Source of the DNA: JANMEX01 sp041751995
GTDB taxonomy: Bacteria; Pseudomonadota; Alphaproteobacteria; Rhizobiales; Rhizobiaceae
Length of the DNA stretch: 41,577 bases
Reading direction: 5' to 3'
Assembly: GCA_041751995.1 (NCBI GenBank)
Contig: JBGSHY010000089.1
Coordinates: forward strand, 1-41,577
Numbering within the stretch: position 1 is the stretch's first letter; every line of letters starts with the position of its first letter. The position numbers and the translations under genes are program-made. Under the pieces are notes generated by a model that saw only the letters and a list, made by a program, of their open reading frames with translations, did not search any database and was not told the DNA's origin. This document shows positions 7,131-15,535 of this stretch, in pieces.

Positions 7131-9098
7131 ATGGACAGCAATCCTGCCGGAATTGAACTGCAAGGGATTTCGACTGCCCGCGACATTGCGGAATTGTCGG
7201 CGGCATTGGAAACGGCCGGTGGATTTGTTCATGGCCCCCGGCGCCCGGTTCTCGAGAAAATCCGGGAAATGCGCAACGAGACGAGTGATCTGCATGCAAC
7301 GGCATTTGACCGTCTCAGGCGATTGGGAGTTTCAGATCATGTCGTCATGGCCGGCTTGCGGCGTGCAAAGACGAGCGGGGCAACACTTGTCCATGAATTG
7401 GTAAGCAGCGCGCAACTGGATCAGGCTGCATATTACAGTTTGCTGGCGTCAGACCTGGATTTGCCTTTTCAGTGTTCCATTGACCCGACACGTCTAATTA
7501 CGGACATGAGCGGCGCGCATGTCATCCCTGGGCGTACCGCCCAGGTTTGTTTCAGGGATGAAAGCGCAAGTCTGGTATTTTGCGTGGCGCCTGATTTGCG
7601 GGTTGAAACCCAATTGACCGCGTTGTTTGCTAAGAAACCCGACATGCGCGCTCGTTTCTCCATAAGTGACCCGCAGACAATCGCCAGAGCAATTGAACAC
7701 AAAACGGCCAAACGTGATGTATCAACCGCAATCAATCATCTGCATGAACAGGCACTCCACCTTTCGGCAAAAGAGACGCTGATACCATCGCAAGCCTTCG
7801 TCCTGGGGATATTCTTGACAGTCTTTCCGCTGGCGCTTTGGACTGCATTTTGGCCAACAGTTTTTGCCGTTCATGTGCTTGCGATCATATTGTTCGGCGT
7901 GAGTGTCGCCCTCAGGGTCGCTGCATGGAAATCGATGGGAAAGGATTCGCGCACTGAAACACAGGCGGGTGGCCCGCGGGATTATCCGGTCTATTCCGTA
8001 TTGATTGCGCTGCATAAAGAAGCTTTGGTTGTTCCCCAACTCGTTCGGGCAATGGCGCACCTGGACTGGCCCATGTCGAGGCTGGAAGTGCTGTATATTT
8101 GTGAGGCCGATGATACGGAGACAATATCGGCGTTAGACAAAATCAGGCTCCCGAATTCTCACCATATCATTTGCGTTCCTGCCGCGCTGCCGCGCACCAA
8201 ACCCAAAGCACTCAACTATGCCCTGGCAAAATGCACTGGTGAGTTTATCGTCGTTTATGACGCAGAAGACCGCCCGCATCCGCAGCAATTGAAAGAGGCA
8301 TGGTCCCGGTTTCGGCAAGAGCCAGAAAGCACCGCCTGCCTGCAGGCGCCTTTGGATATTACAAACGCAAGACAGAGCTGGCTGGCACATCTTTTTGCGT
8401 TTGAATACGCGGCACATTTCCATGGCCTTTTGCCCTACCTCGCCAAAGTTGGTGCACCGTTGCCATTGGGCGGCACTTCCAATCACTTTCGGCGATCCGC
8501 ACTTGCCGAGGTCATGGGATGGGATCCCTACAATGTCACCGAAGACGCGGATCTTGGCATACGGCTCTACCGGTTTGGCTATCGTTGCGGCGTCCTGAGG
8601 TTTCCAACTCTCGAAGACGCGCCGGAACGAATTGATCAATGGATTCCACAGCGGACAAGATGGTTAAAAGGATGGATGCAAACATTTTTGGTACACAACA
8701 GAAATTACAGTGAATTAAATAAGTGTATAGGTTCAAGGAACAATACAATTTTTCAGATATTGATGATTAGTTTTATTTTATCTCCTTTGTTGTATGGAAT
8801 TTCAATATTAGAAATTATTTACTTTATATATACATTTGATAATATGAATATATCGAAAGTATTTGTGATCTGCGTGGATTTAGCAATATTCATTGTTGGG
8901 CACATAGGGTACGCGATGCTCGGCGTAGCCTGTTGGCAACGTTTGAAAGGCCGGGCTGCGGCTGTCGCAGTGCTTACGCTGCCGGCCTACTGGCTATTGG
9001 CGAGCGTGGCAGCATGGCGTGCGATCTGGAAATTGGTTGTCGAGCCACATCATTGGGAGAAGACAGCGCACGAACCGGCCTTCAAGGCTAAAGCATGA
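7131..9098 (+). CDS. Family 2 glycosyltransferase with GspE/MshE-N-like N-terminal domain
   Basis: Membrane polysaccharide synthase, 655 aa from ATG 7131; the open frame further upstream only shadows luxI. Residues about 60-195 resemble the N-terminal domain of GspE/PilB ATPases: a helical repeat (GLRRAKTSGATLVHELV... LLASDLDLPF), then a beta-rich part (HVIPGRT... LVFCVAPDL), ending in a DPQTIARAIE helix. Two hydrophobic segments (about 218-262) lead to the GT2 core. Its processive-type motifs are all present: Asp in the CEADDTE region, DAED (377-380), TED (470-472) and QRTRW (507-511). Further membrane spans close the protein. Such N-domains can bind c-di-GMP in MshE and in the NfrB synthase; whether this one does is inference. 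DNA for residues about 523-583 is only about 23% GC. It follows luxI by 58 bp. Confidence 0.85.
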   Translation: MDSNPAGIELQGISTARDIAELSAALETAGGFVHGPRRPVLEKIREMRNETSDLHATAFDRLRRLGVSDHVVMAGLRRAKTSGATLVHELVSSAQLDQAAYYSLLASDLDLPFQCSIDPTRLITDMSGAHVIPGRTAQVCFRDESASLVFCVAPDLRVETQLTALFAKKPDMRARFSISDPQTIARAIEHKTAKRDVSTAINHLHEQALHLSAKETLIPSQAFVLGIFLTVFPLALWTAFWPTVFAVHVLAIILFGVSVALRVAAWKSMGKDSRTETQAGGPRDYPVYSVLIALHKEALVVPQLVRAMAHLDWPMSRLEVLYICEADDTETISALDKIRLPNSHHIICVPAALPRTKPKALNYALAKCTGEFIVVYDAEDRPHPQQLKEAWSRFRQEPESTACLQAPLDITNARQSWLAHLFAFEYAAHFHGLLPYLAKVGAPLPLGGTSNHFRRSALAEVMGWDPYNVTEDADLGIRLYRFGYRCGVLRFPTLEDAPERIDQWIPQRTRWLKGWMQTFLVHNRNYSELNKCIGSRNNTIFQILMISFILSPLLYGISILEIIYFIYTFDNMNISKVFVICVDLAIFIVGHIGYAMLGVACWQRLKGRAAAVAVLTLPAYWLLASVAAWRAIWKLVVEPHHWEKTAHEPAFKAKA

Positions 9099-9125
9099 AT
9101 TCAGAAAATCAAATTAAAGTCAGCT

Positions 9126-10106
9126 TTACGGCATTTGCTTGAAGTCGCTCTTGATGATTTTCGTATCCGCCTTGCCAACCGCATTCTTGTCTTTGCCTGT
9201 GTAATCGATGTTTGCAAGGATCAGCCGAATGGCCTCCAGACGGGCGCGACGTTTGTCATTTGACCGAATGACGGTCCAGGGAGCGTGTTTCGAATGGGTG
9301 CGTTTGAACATCAAATCGCGCTTCTCCGAATAGTCGTTCCATTTTGATATGCCGGCCACATCCATGGGTGAAAATTTCCAATGGCGCAGCAGGCTATGGC
9401 GCCGCTCGTGAAAGCGCTTCAACTGCATGGTTTGGCCAAGTTCAAGCCAAATTTTGAACAGATGAATGCCGTCGCTGATCAGCATTTTTTCAAAGTTCGG
9501 CGCCTCGGTCAGAAATTCCTCATGCTGTTCGGGCGTACAAAACCCCATCACCGGTTCAACGCCAGCCCGATTGTACCAGGAGCGATCAAAAGTCACGAAC
9601 TCGCCTGCAGTTGGCATCTGGTTCGCGTAGCGCTGAAAATACCACTGACCACGCTCCGTGTCGCTCGGTTTGGGCAAGGCAACATTTCTGGCTGTGCGCG
9701 GATTCATGTTCTCGCGAACTGCGTTGATGGTTCCACCCTTGCCGGCTGCATCGCGTCCTTCGAAGACAACGACAACGCGTTGCTTGGTCGCGATTTGCCA
9801 TTCCTGCAATTTGACGAGTTCAATCTGCAGCGTTTCGAGCTCTTTCAGATAAAGCTTTTCTTCGAGCTTTTTATCGTAGGGGTAACCGCCTGAACCAAGT
9901 GCGCTTTCTTCTATCCACGCAGGCAAAACAGGGTCATTGATGTCAAATTGATAGGTTTTGCCTTCAATGATTACTGGCACAGGCGCACCGGCTGCCACCG
10001 GAGGGGCAACGGGAGTGTTCGCTGTTTTGCTGATCTCCGCTTTGGGCTCTTTGTTTTTCTTGGGCTTGTCATCAGCCTGTCGTACTTTGCCGGCTTTTTT
10101 CGACAT
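9126..10106 (-). CDS. ppk2: Polyphosphate kinase 2 (PPK2 family)
   Basis: Transfers phosphate between polyphosphate and nucleoside diphosphates. It is 326 aa. A Lys/Ala/Pro-rich, probably disordered extension of about 50 residues precedes the PPK2 domain. The Walker A is EGRDAAGKGG (about 116-125) and the Walker B/lid region includes FDRSWYNRAGVEPVMGFC, with the later WLELGQTMQLKRFHERR and SKWNDYSEKRDLMF segments. Single-domain PPK2 proteins can favour ATP/GTP synthesis or AMP phosphorylation; the subtype is not assignable by eye. I chose ATG 10106, preceded by AAGGTG at proper spacing; an in-frame GTG at 10115 overlaps that ribosome site. It is divergent from the phosphate operon with a 93-bp shared upstream region, so phosphate-linked control is plausible, but I see no clear Pho box there. 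Confidence 0.95.
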   Translation of the reverse strand: MSKKAGKVRQADDKPKKNKEPKAEISKTANTPVAPPVAAGAPVPVIIEGKTYQFDINDPVLPAWIEESALGSGGYPYDKKLEEKLYLKELETLQIELVKLQEWQIATKQRVVVVFEGRDAAGKGGTINAVRENMNPRTARNVALPKPSDTERGQWYFQRYANQMPTAGEFVTFDRSWYNRAGVEPVMGFCTPEQHEEFLTEAPNFEKMLISDGIHLFKIWLELGQTMQLKRFHERRHSLLRHWKFSPMDVAGISKWNDYSEKRDLMFKRTHSKHAPWTVIRSNDKRRARLEAIRLILANIDYTGKDKNAVGKADTKIIKSDFKQMP

Positions 10107-10199
10107 GGAATTCACCTTGGTGTGTGTTTTGCGGCCATGCTATTTGCATGGTTGGAACACGTCCAGTTGAAATGCAGCGGCGGCGGATAGCAATTTGAA

Positions 10200-11507
10200 A
10201 TGAGCATCCCAACAACGAATGATGATGGTGATCGGTCAGTCTGGCGCCAACGCCTGTCCATGGCTGCGTTTGCCTTCGTGCTTGCCGCTTTTGGATTCGA
10301 GCTGTCAAATTTCGTGGCCGATCCGTCCTTCTTGCCGCTGCTGCTATGCGCGGCCGCGCTGCTGGTAGGTTGGGTCATCTGGCGCAACGCCTGGAATGTG
10401 ACGAAGCTGAAGCCGGACCTGTCGTCGCCTCCAGTCGAAGTCGCCGCAACTTTGGCCACTTCGATGCGGGCCTTTGATGTGTTGCCGCTTCCGGTCCTCA
10501 TCGTGGACACAAACGCCTACATACTTGCCGCCAACAAATCAGCGCTTGCCGACTTTGGCCGAGTGGAAAATGGTGTGCTGTTGTTTCTAAGGTTCAGGGC
10601 GCCGGAAATGCGCTCTGCGTTTCAGTTCGTCATGGAGCAGGGCCGCGCAACCCACTTTGAAATGCATGAGCGCGTGCCGCTGGAGCGTTGGATGCGCGTG
10701 GATATTTGCCCCGTTCAGGAACCAGACGGAAAATCACCCAAGTATCTTGTCATGTTCCGGGACATCAGTGAAAGCCGCAAGCTGGATCGCATGCGTGCCG
10801 ATTTTGTCGCAAACGCCAGTCATGAATTGCGAACGCCTTTGGCGTCGATGAGCGGGTTTATTGACACGCTTCGCGGGCCTGCAAAGGACGACACGAAGGC
10901 GCGTGAGCGGTTTCTGGCAATCATGCAGGAACAGGCGAACCGCATGTCGCGCTTGATTGACGATCTTCTGTCCCTGTCGCGCCTCGAAATGCGAAGCATG
11001 TCCGATGACGCCGCGACTATTGATTTGGTTGCGGTCACAAGTGAAGTGATTGATTCTATGCAGCCAGTGGCGGCAGACAGCGGCGTTGAGATCGAGCGGC
11101 GTTTCGGCAAAGGTGATTTTCAGATTCGCGGCATGCGCGACGAAATTGTTCAGGTCATCGAGAATCTGGTTGAGAACGCCTGCAAGTATGGAAAGAGCGG
11201 TAAGAAGATCATTATCGAAATCTCCAGAAGCAAGAATGATGATGGCACGGAGATCATGCTTTCGGTTCGTGATTTTGGAGCAGGCATCGAACCCGAGCAT
11301 TTGCCGCGACTCACGGAGCGCTTCTACCGCGCAAATTCCCTGTCGGCTTCAACCCAGAAGGGAACCGGGCTCGGCCTTGCCATCGTCAAGCATATTGTGA
11401 CCCGCCATAAGGGCCGGCTTTCGATAAGTTCAAAACCGGGCAAAGGCTCGACTTTTGCCATATTTCTCCCGGCAAACGACGGCGGCGCAAAGGACGGTTT
11501 CGAATAA
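10200..11507 (+). CDS. phoR: Phosphate-regulon sensor histidine kinase PhoR
   Basis: Sensor kinase for phosphate limitation, 435 aa. Two hydrophobic N-terminal segments (about 20-60) anchor it, with almost no periplasmic loop. A PAS domain follows (about 90-195, DVLPLPVLIVDTNAYILAAN). The HisKA box has the phosphoacceptor His near residue 208 (ANASHELRTPLASM). The HATPase part shows the N box (ENLVENACKYG), G1 (VRDFGAGI) and G2 (GTGLGLAIVKHI). It heads the cluster phoR-pstSCAB-phoU-phoB. Its partner PhoB is the last gene of the cluster, and PstSCAB/PhoU relay phosphate status to it. ATG 10200 is taken as start; no strong ribosome site is seen. Confidence 0.93.
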   Translation: MSIPTTNDDGDRSVWRQRLSMAAFAFVLAAFGFELSNFVADPSFLPLLLCAAALLVGWVIWRNAWNVTKLKPDLSSPPVEVAATLATSMRAFDVLPLPVLIVDTNAYILAANKSALADFGRVENGVLLFLRFRAPEMRSAFQFVMEQGRATHFEMHERVPLERWMRVDICPVQEPDGKSPKYLVMFRDISESRKLDRMRADFVANASHELRTPLASMSGFIDTLRGPAKDDTKARERFLAIMQEQANRMSRLIDDLLSLSRLEMRSMSDDAATIDLVAVTSEVIDSMQPVAADSGVEIERRFGKGDFQIRGMRDEIVQVIENLVENACKYGKSGKKIIIEISRSKNDDGTEIMLSVRDFGAGIEPEHLPRLTERFYRANSLSASTQKGTGLGLAIVKHIVTRHKGRLSISSKPGKGSTFAIFLPANDGGAKDGFE

Positions 11508-11530
11508 ATTAACGAATACAGATACTTAAA

Positions 11531-11559
11531 CTGTCATAAAACCGTTTCCTGATTGTCAT
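11531..11559 (+). promoter_or_regulatory. Pho box upstream of pstS
   Basis: Three 7-bp units, CTGTCAT (11531), CCGTTTC (11542) and TTGTCAT (11553), recur with an exact 11-bp period and A/T-leaning 4-bp spacers. This is the known arrangement of PhoB-binding direct repeats (CTGTCAT-type, 11-bp spacing). It lies 86 bp upstream of the pstS start, so pstS is expected to be strongly induced by PhoB under phosphate starvation. Confidence 0.85.
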
Positions 11560-11644
11560 ATTCCCTTGGTTGGAAGTGCTTAGGAAGGCTGCAGACGGGC
11601 CGCTCAAGGCCGGTCACGCTAAACAGCCCCACAGGGAGACTACA

Positions 11645-12688
11645 ATGAAAATTCTCAACCTCGCTGCCGCGACTTTGCTGGCCGCCACCGCGTTCGCCAC
11701 AGTTGCTCATGCCCGCGATGAGATCCGTATCGTCGGCTCGTCGACCGTTTACCCCTTCACCACCGCAGTTGCTGAAACGTTCGGCAAGGCTTCCGGCAAG
11801 ACCCCGGTTGTCGAATCGACCGGCACAGGCGGCGGCATGAAACTGTTCTGCGCCGGCGTCGGCGAAGCACACCCTGATTTCACCAACGCTTCGCGCGCCA
11901 TCAAGAAGAGCGAGTTCGAAGAGTGCGTCAAGAACGGCGTGACAGATGTCGTTGAAGTCAAGGTTGGCTTCGACGGACTGACCGTTGCCCAGTCGAAAGA
12001 AGCGGCTGACGTTGCCCTGACCAAGACCCAGATTTTCCTCGCTCTCGCCAAGGAAATCCCGGGCGCCGACGGCAAGCTCGTCGCCAACCCATACAAGATG
12101 TGGAATGAAATCGACCCGGCCCTCCCGGCCACCAAGATCGAAGTGCTTGGTCCTCCCCCGACATCCGGCACCCGCGATTCGTTCGCTGAACTGGTGATGG
12201 AAAAAGGCGCAGAAGGCATTGAATCGCTCGCTGCACTCAAGAAGGAAGACGCCAAGGCTTTTGAAAAGGTCTGGAAGTCGATCCGTGAAGACGGCGCCTA
12301 TGTTGAAGCCGGCGAAAACGACAATCTGATCGTTCAGAAGCTTCAGGCCAACAAGGATGCGTTCGGCGTGTTCGGTTTCTCCTTCCTCGAAGAAAACGCT
12401 GCGACGATCAAGGGCGCTTCGGTTGAAGGCGTTGTTCCGACCTACGAATCCATTGCCGCTGGCGAATACAAGGTCGCCCGTCCGCTCTTCATCTATGCCA
12501 AGAAGCAGCATGTTGGTGTAATTCCGGGCATGGCTGAGTTCCTTGCCGAATACACCTCTGATGCCGCACTTGGTGAAGACGGTTACCTCGGCGCCAAGGG
12601 TCTCGTGACCCTGCCGGCAGACCAGTTGAAGGCCACCAAGGATGCTGTCGCGTCCATGACTGTCCTCACGGCTGATGGGCTGAAATAA
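11645..12688 (+). CDS. pstS: Phosphate ABC transporter substrate-binding protein PstS
   Basis: Periplasmic high-affinity phosphate-binding protein, 347 aa. The signal peptide is residues 1-23 (ending VAHA). Ligand motifs include IVGSSTVYPF at the N-terminus, STGTGGGMKLFCAG and, mid-protein, PPPTSGTRDSF. I chose ATG 11645, preceded by AGGGAG at good spacing; the frame is open upstream to a TTG at 11570, but that would bury the signal peptide. A Pho box precedes it, and a 14-bp hairpin follows before pstC. That layout fits much higher production of the binding protein than of the membrane components. Confidence 0.96.
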   Translation: MKILNLAAATLLAATAFATVAHARDEIRIVGSSTVYPFTTAVAETFGKASGKTPVVESTGTGGGMKLFCAGVGEAHPDFTNASRAIKKSEFEECVKNGVTDVVEVKVGFDGLTVAQSKEAADVALTKTQIFLALAKEIPGADGKLVANPYKMWNEIDPALPATKIEVLGPPPTSGTRDSFAELVMEKGAEGIESLAALKKEDAKAFEKVWKSIREDGAYVEAGENDNLIVQKLQANKDAFGVFGFSFLEENAATIKGASVEGVVPTYESIAAGEYKVARPLFIYAKKQHVGVIPGMAEFLAEYTSDAALGEDGYLGAKGLVTLPADQLKATKDAVASMTVLTADGLK

Positions 12689-12699
12689 TCAGCGCATGA

Positions 12700-12736
12700 G
12701 GGCGGGGCGATCGCGGATGTACCGATCGCCTTGCCC
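12700..12736 (+). other. Long intercistronic stem-loop between pstS and pstC
   Basis: GGGCGGGGCGATCG (12700-12713) pairs with CGATCGCCTTGCCC (12723-12736) as a 14-bp stem with two adjacent G-U pairs and a 9-nt loop. There is no following U-tract, so it is not a classic terminator. A role as a 3' stabiliser of a pstS-only mRNA, or as a partial attenuator, is inference. Confidence 0.65.
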
Positions 12737-12848
12737 GGTTTGCGCCGACATTGAGTTGCGTATTGTGGAATGTTGCCTGCCTTTTTGATCCGTATGGGCA
12801 GTGTTGACTTTATTTGGGATCAAATCTGTTCGGGGTGGTGGGGTTCCA

Positions 12849-14015
12849 ATGCTGATTTTCTACACTGGTCTTCTGCTCCTTGCCTCCGCCGGTTTTTTTG
12901 CTGGACGTTCCAAAGCGATAACGCTTCTGGCTGACAAGCCAGGTAGCATGCACTCGTTGCCTTTCTATCATGGGGCGTATGTCGCCCTCTTCGCAATTAT
13001 TGCTGCAGCAGCGGTTTACGGCGCAGCCACTGCCGCAAGTCTTCCTTACGGACAATATGCAGCACTCATTGCTGCGGCTGGTGCCGCCACATATGCCTTC
13101 CCGAAAATCGCGCCGGATTTCCGCGCCAGAAACACGGTCGAGAGGATTGTCCTCGTAGTACTCGCGGTCTGTTCCGGTTTTGCCGTTTTGACGACAGTCG
13201 GCATAGTGCTTTCGGTCTTGTTTGAGGCGCTCATCTTTTTCTCGCAGGTCTCGCCGGTTTCCTTTCTCTTTGGCTTGCAATGGTCGCCGACATCCGACCC
13301 GGCCTCATTCGGTTTTGTCCCGCTTCTGGTCGGCACTCTGCTGATCACGCTGATTGCCATTGTCATAGCCGGACCGCTTGGCCTGTTCGCCGCCATCTAT
13401 ATGGCTGAATATGCAACGCCGACAATGCGCGCCTATGCCAAGCCCATTCTCGAAATGCTGGCCGGGGTTCCTACCGTCGTTCTCGGTTTTTTTGCTGCGC
13501 TAACTGTTGCTCCGCTTATCCGCGGCTGGGGTGAAGCATTTGGCCTGAGCGTCGCATCGGAATCGGCTTTGGCCGCCGGTATCGTGATGGGCATGATGAT
13601 CGTGCCTTTGATTTCATCGCTTTCGGATGACGTGATCAACGCCGTGCCCCAGTCCTTGCGTGACGGTTCCTATGCCCTTGGGGCAACGCACTCGGAGACA
13701 ATCAAGAAGGTTGTACTGCCTGCCGCACTTCCAGGCATTGTCTCGGCCTTCATCCTCGCCATCTCGCGCGCCATCGGTGAAACCATGATCGTCGTGATGG
13801 CAGCCGGTCTTGCCGCCAACCTGTCGTTCAACCCGCTGGATGCGGTGACCACGATCACTGTCCAGATTGCAACGTTGCTTGTCGGTGATCAGGAATTCGA
13901 CTCCGCAAAAACCCTGTCCGCCTTTGCCCTCGGTCTTGTTCTCTTCCTCGTAACCCTCGCCCTCAACTTCGTCGCACTGCGTGTTGTGCAGAAATACCGG
14001 GAACAATATGACTGA
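12849..14015 (+). CDS. pstC: Phosphate ABC transporter permease PstC
   Basis: Inner-membrane permease of the PstSCAB transporter, 388 aa. It has an N-terminal extra membrane region (three segments before residue 150) typical of alphaproteobacterial PstC, then the BPD_transp_1 permease domain. The EAA-type loop is near SYALGATHSETIKKVVLPAALPGIVSAFILAISRAIGE. I chose ATG 12849, preceded by a G-rich GGTGGTGGGG; an in-frame GTG at 12801 would add 16 residues but has poor support. The 3' end overlaps pstA by 8 bp, so the two are translationally coupled and probably made in equal amounts. Confidence 0.92.
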   Translation: MLIFYTGLLLLASAGFFAGRSKAITLLADKPGSMHSLPFYHGAYVALFAIIAAAAVYGAATAASLPYGQYAALIAAAGAATYAFPKIAPDFRARNTVERIVLVVLAVCSGFAVLTTVGIVLSVLFEALIFFSQVSPVSFLFGLQWSPTSDPASFGFVPLLVGTLLITLIAIVIAGPLGLFAAIYMAEYATPTMRAYAKPILEMLAGVPTVVLGFFAALTVAPLIRGWGEAFGLSVASESALAAGIVMGMMIVPLISSLSDDVINAVPQSLRDGSYALGATHSETIKKVVLPAALPGIVSAFILAISRAIGETMIVVMAAGLAANLSFNPLDAVTTITVQIATLLVGDQEFDSAKTLSAFALGLVLFLVTLALNFVALRVVQKYREQYD

Positions 14016-15516
14016 TATTGCCATGACAGCCGCACCGCGCATTACCGAAGTCAGTGCCGATCTGGTTGCCAAGCGCTATCGCGCCGAGCGCCGCTTTCGC
14101 GCCTATGGATTGATTTCGCTCGGCATAACCGCACTGTTCCTTGCATTCCTTGTTGTCGACATTGTCGGCAAGGGTTTTCCGGCATTTTTCGAACACACCG
14201 TGACGCTCCCCGTTACGGTGGCAGCCGATAAGGTCGATGCAACCGACCCAGTCAAAGGCGACTATGGCACAATCGCAAGAGACGCGCTTAAGGCCGCTTT
14301 TCCGGCACTGTCGGGACGCACGGACCGGAAAGCGCTGCTCGGGCTTTTGTCCAACGGCGCGTCAGACGATTTGCGTGATAAGGTCGTAGCTGACCCATCT
14401 CTTATCGGCAAGACGGTTGAAATCCCGCTGCTCATGAGCGCCGATGCAGACCTCTATTTCAAGGGAAGCCAGACAGGCGTGGATCGGCAGGTTGGCGGTT
14501 CTCCGATTGAAATTGTCCAGACTGGCGACAAGTTTGCGATCAACGGCAGTTTTGAAGCAGAGAGCGCCGGGACAGTCATCCGTGCAAACGACGGCGCATT
14601 TCGGGTAAAGTCGGTCACCGGCTCCACACTTGAGGCCGAAGTCCTGATCCAGCCGACTTCCATTGGCAAGGTGGATGCTGGCAAGTGGCAACAGCTTCGC
14701 TTCTCCAAACCGGAAGCCGACCGCCGTGTCTCTGACAAGGAAGCGGTCGTTTTGGAAACACTGCAGGAGCGAGGCCTCGTTTCACAAGGCGTGGCATGGC
14801 GCTTCTTCACGTCTGGCGATTCCCGGGAGCCCGAGCTTTCCGGCATCAAAGGTGCGCTCGTCGGTTCATTGCTCACCATCGCAATTACGCTTGCGATCAG
14901 CCTGCCGATTGGCATTGCGGCAGCGGTCTATTTGGAAGAGTTTGCAAAAAAAGGCCGGTTGACTGACCTCATCGAGGTCAACATCAACAATCTTGCTGCT
15001 GTTCCGTCGATCATATTTGGCCTCCTCGGTTTGGCGGTATTTCTTAATTTCTTCGACATGCCGCGGTCAGCGCCACTGGTCGGCGGCCTGGTTCTGGCGC
15101 TTCTGGTTCTGCCGACTATCATCATCGCCTCCCGTGCGGCCTTCCGCTCCGTGCCGCCATCCATCAAGGAAGCCGCGCTTGGCGTCGGCGCTTCTCATCA
15201 GCAAGCCGTGTTTCACCATATACTGCCGCTCGCTGTACCTGGCATTCTGACCGGCACAATTCTCGGCGTAGCCCGCGCTCTCGGTGAAACGGCGCCACTC
15301 CTGATGATTGGTATGGTCGCCTTCATTGTTGACGTGCCAACCGGTGTCACCGATGCAGCTACTCTGTTGCCGGTCCAAATCTATCTGTGGTCAGACCTTC
15401 CTGAACTTGGCTTCCAGTCACGCACGGCTGCAGCGATCATCCTGTTGATGTTTGTGCTGTTCGGCCTGAACGCTGTCGCCATCTATCTCCGCAAACGCTT
15501 TGAACGCCGCTGGTAA
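14008..15516 (+). CDS. pstA: Phosphate ABC transporter permease PstA (with DUF3333-type N-terminal insertion)
   Basis: Second permease of the phosphate transporter, 502 aa. The first membrane span (about 33-53) is followed by a large soluble region of about 230 residues before the permease domain. That region is the DUF3333-type extension found in alphaproteobacterial PstA; E. coli PstA is only about 300 aa. The permease domain has the EAA loop at KEAALGVGASHQQAVFHHILPLAVPGILTGTILGVARALGE. ATG 14008 overlaps the end of pstC. The extension is probably periplasmic and of unknown role. Confidence 0.93.
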   Translation: MTDIAMTAAPRITEVSADLVAKRYRAERRFRAYGLISLGITALFLAFLVVDIVGKGFPAFFEHTVTLPVTVAADKVDATDPVKGDYGTIARDALKAAFPALSGRTDRKALLGLLSNGASDDLRDKVVADPSLIGKTVEIPLLMSADADLYFKGSQTGVDRQVGGSPIEIVQTGDKFAINGSFEAESAGTVIRANDGAFRVKSVTGSTLEAEVLIQPTSIGKVDAGKWQQLRFSKPEADRRVSDKEAVVLETLQERGLVSQGVAWRFFTSGDSREPELSGIKGALVGSLLTIAITLAISLPIGIAAAVYLEEFAKKGRLTDLIEVNINNLAAVPSIIFGLLGLAVFLNFFDMPRSAPLVGGLVLALLVLPTIIIASRAAFRSVPPSIKEAALGVGASHQQAVFHHILPLAVPGILTGTILGVARALGETAPLLMIGMVAFIVDVPTGVTDAATLLPVQIYLWSDLPELGFQSRTAAAIILLMFVLFGLNAVAIYLRKRFERRW

Positions 15517-15535
15517 GCGGCCCATGAGGAATGAC

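Noticed and set aside
11534..12511. 325-codon minus-strand open frame opposite pstS
   Set aside because: Antisense shadow of pstS that would read through the Pho box; no ribosome site or domain.
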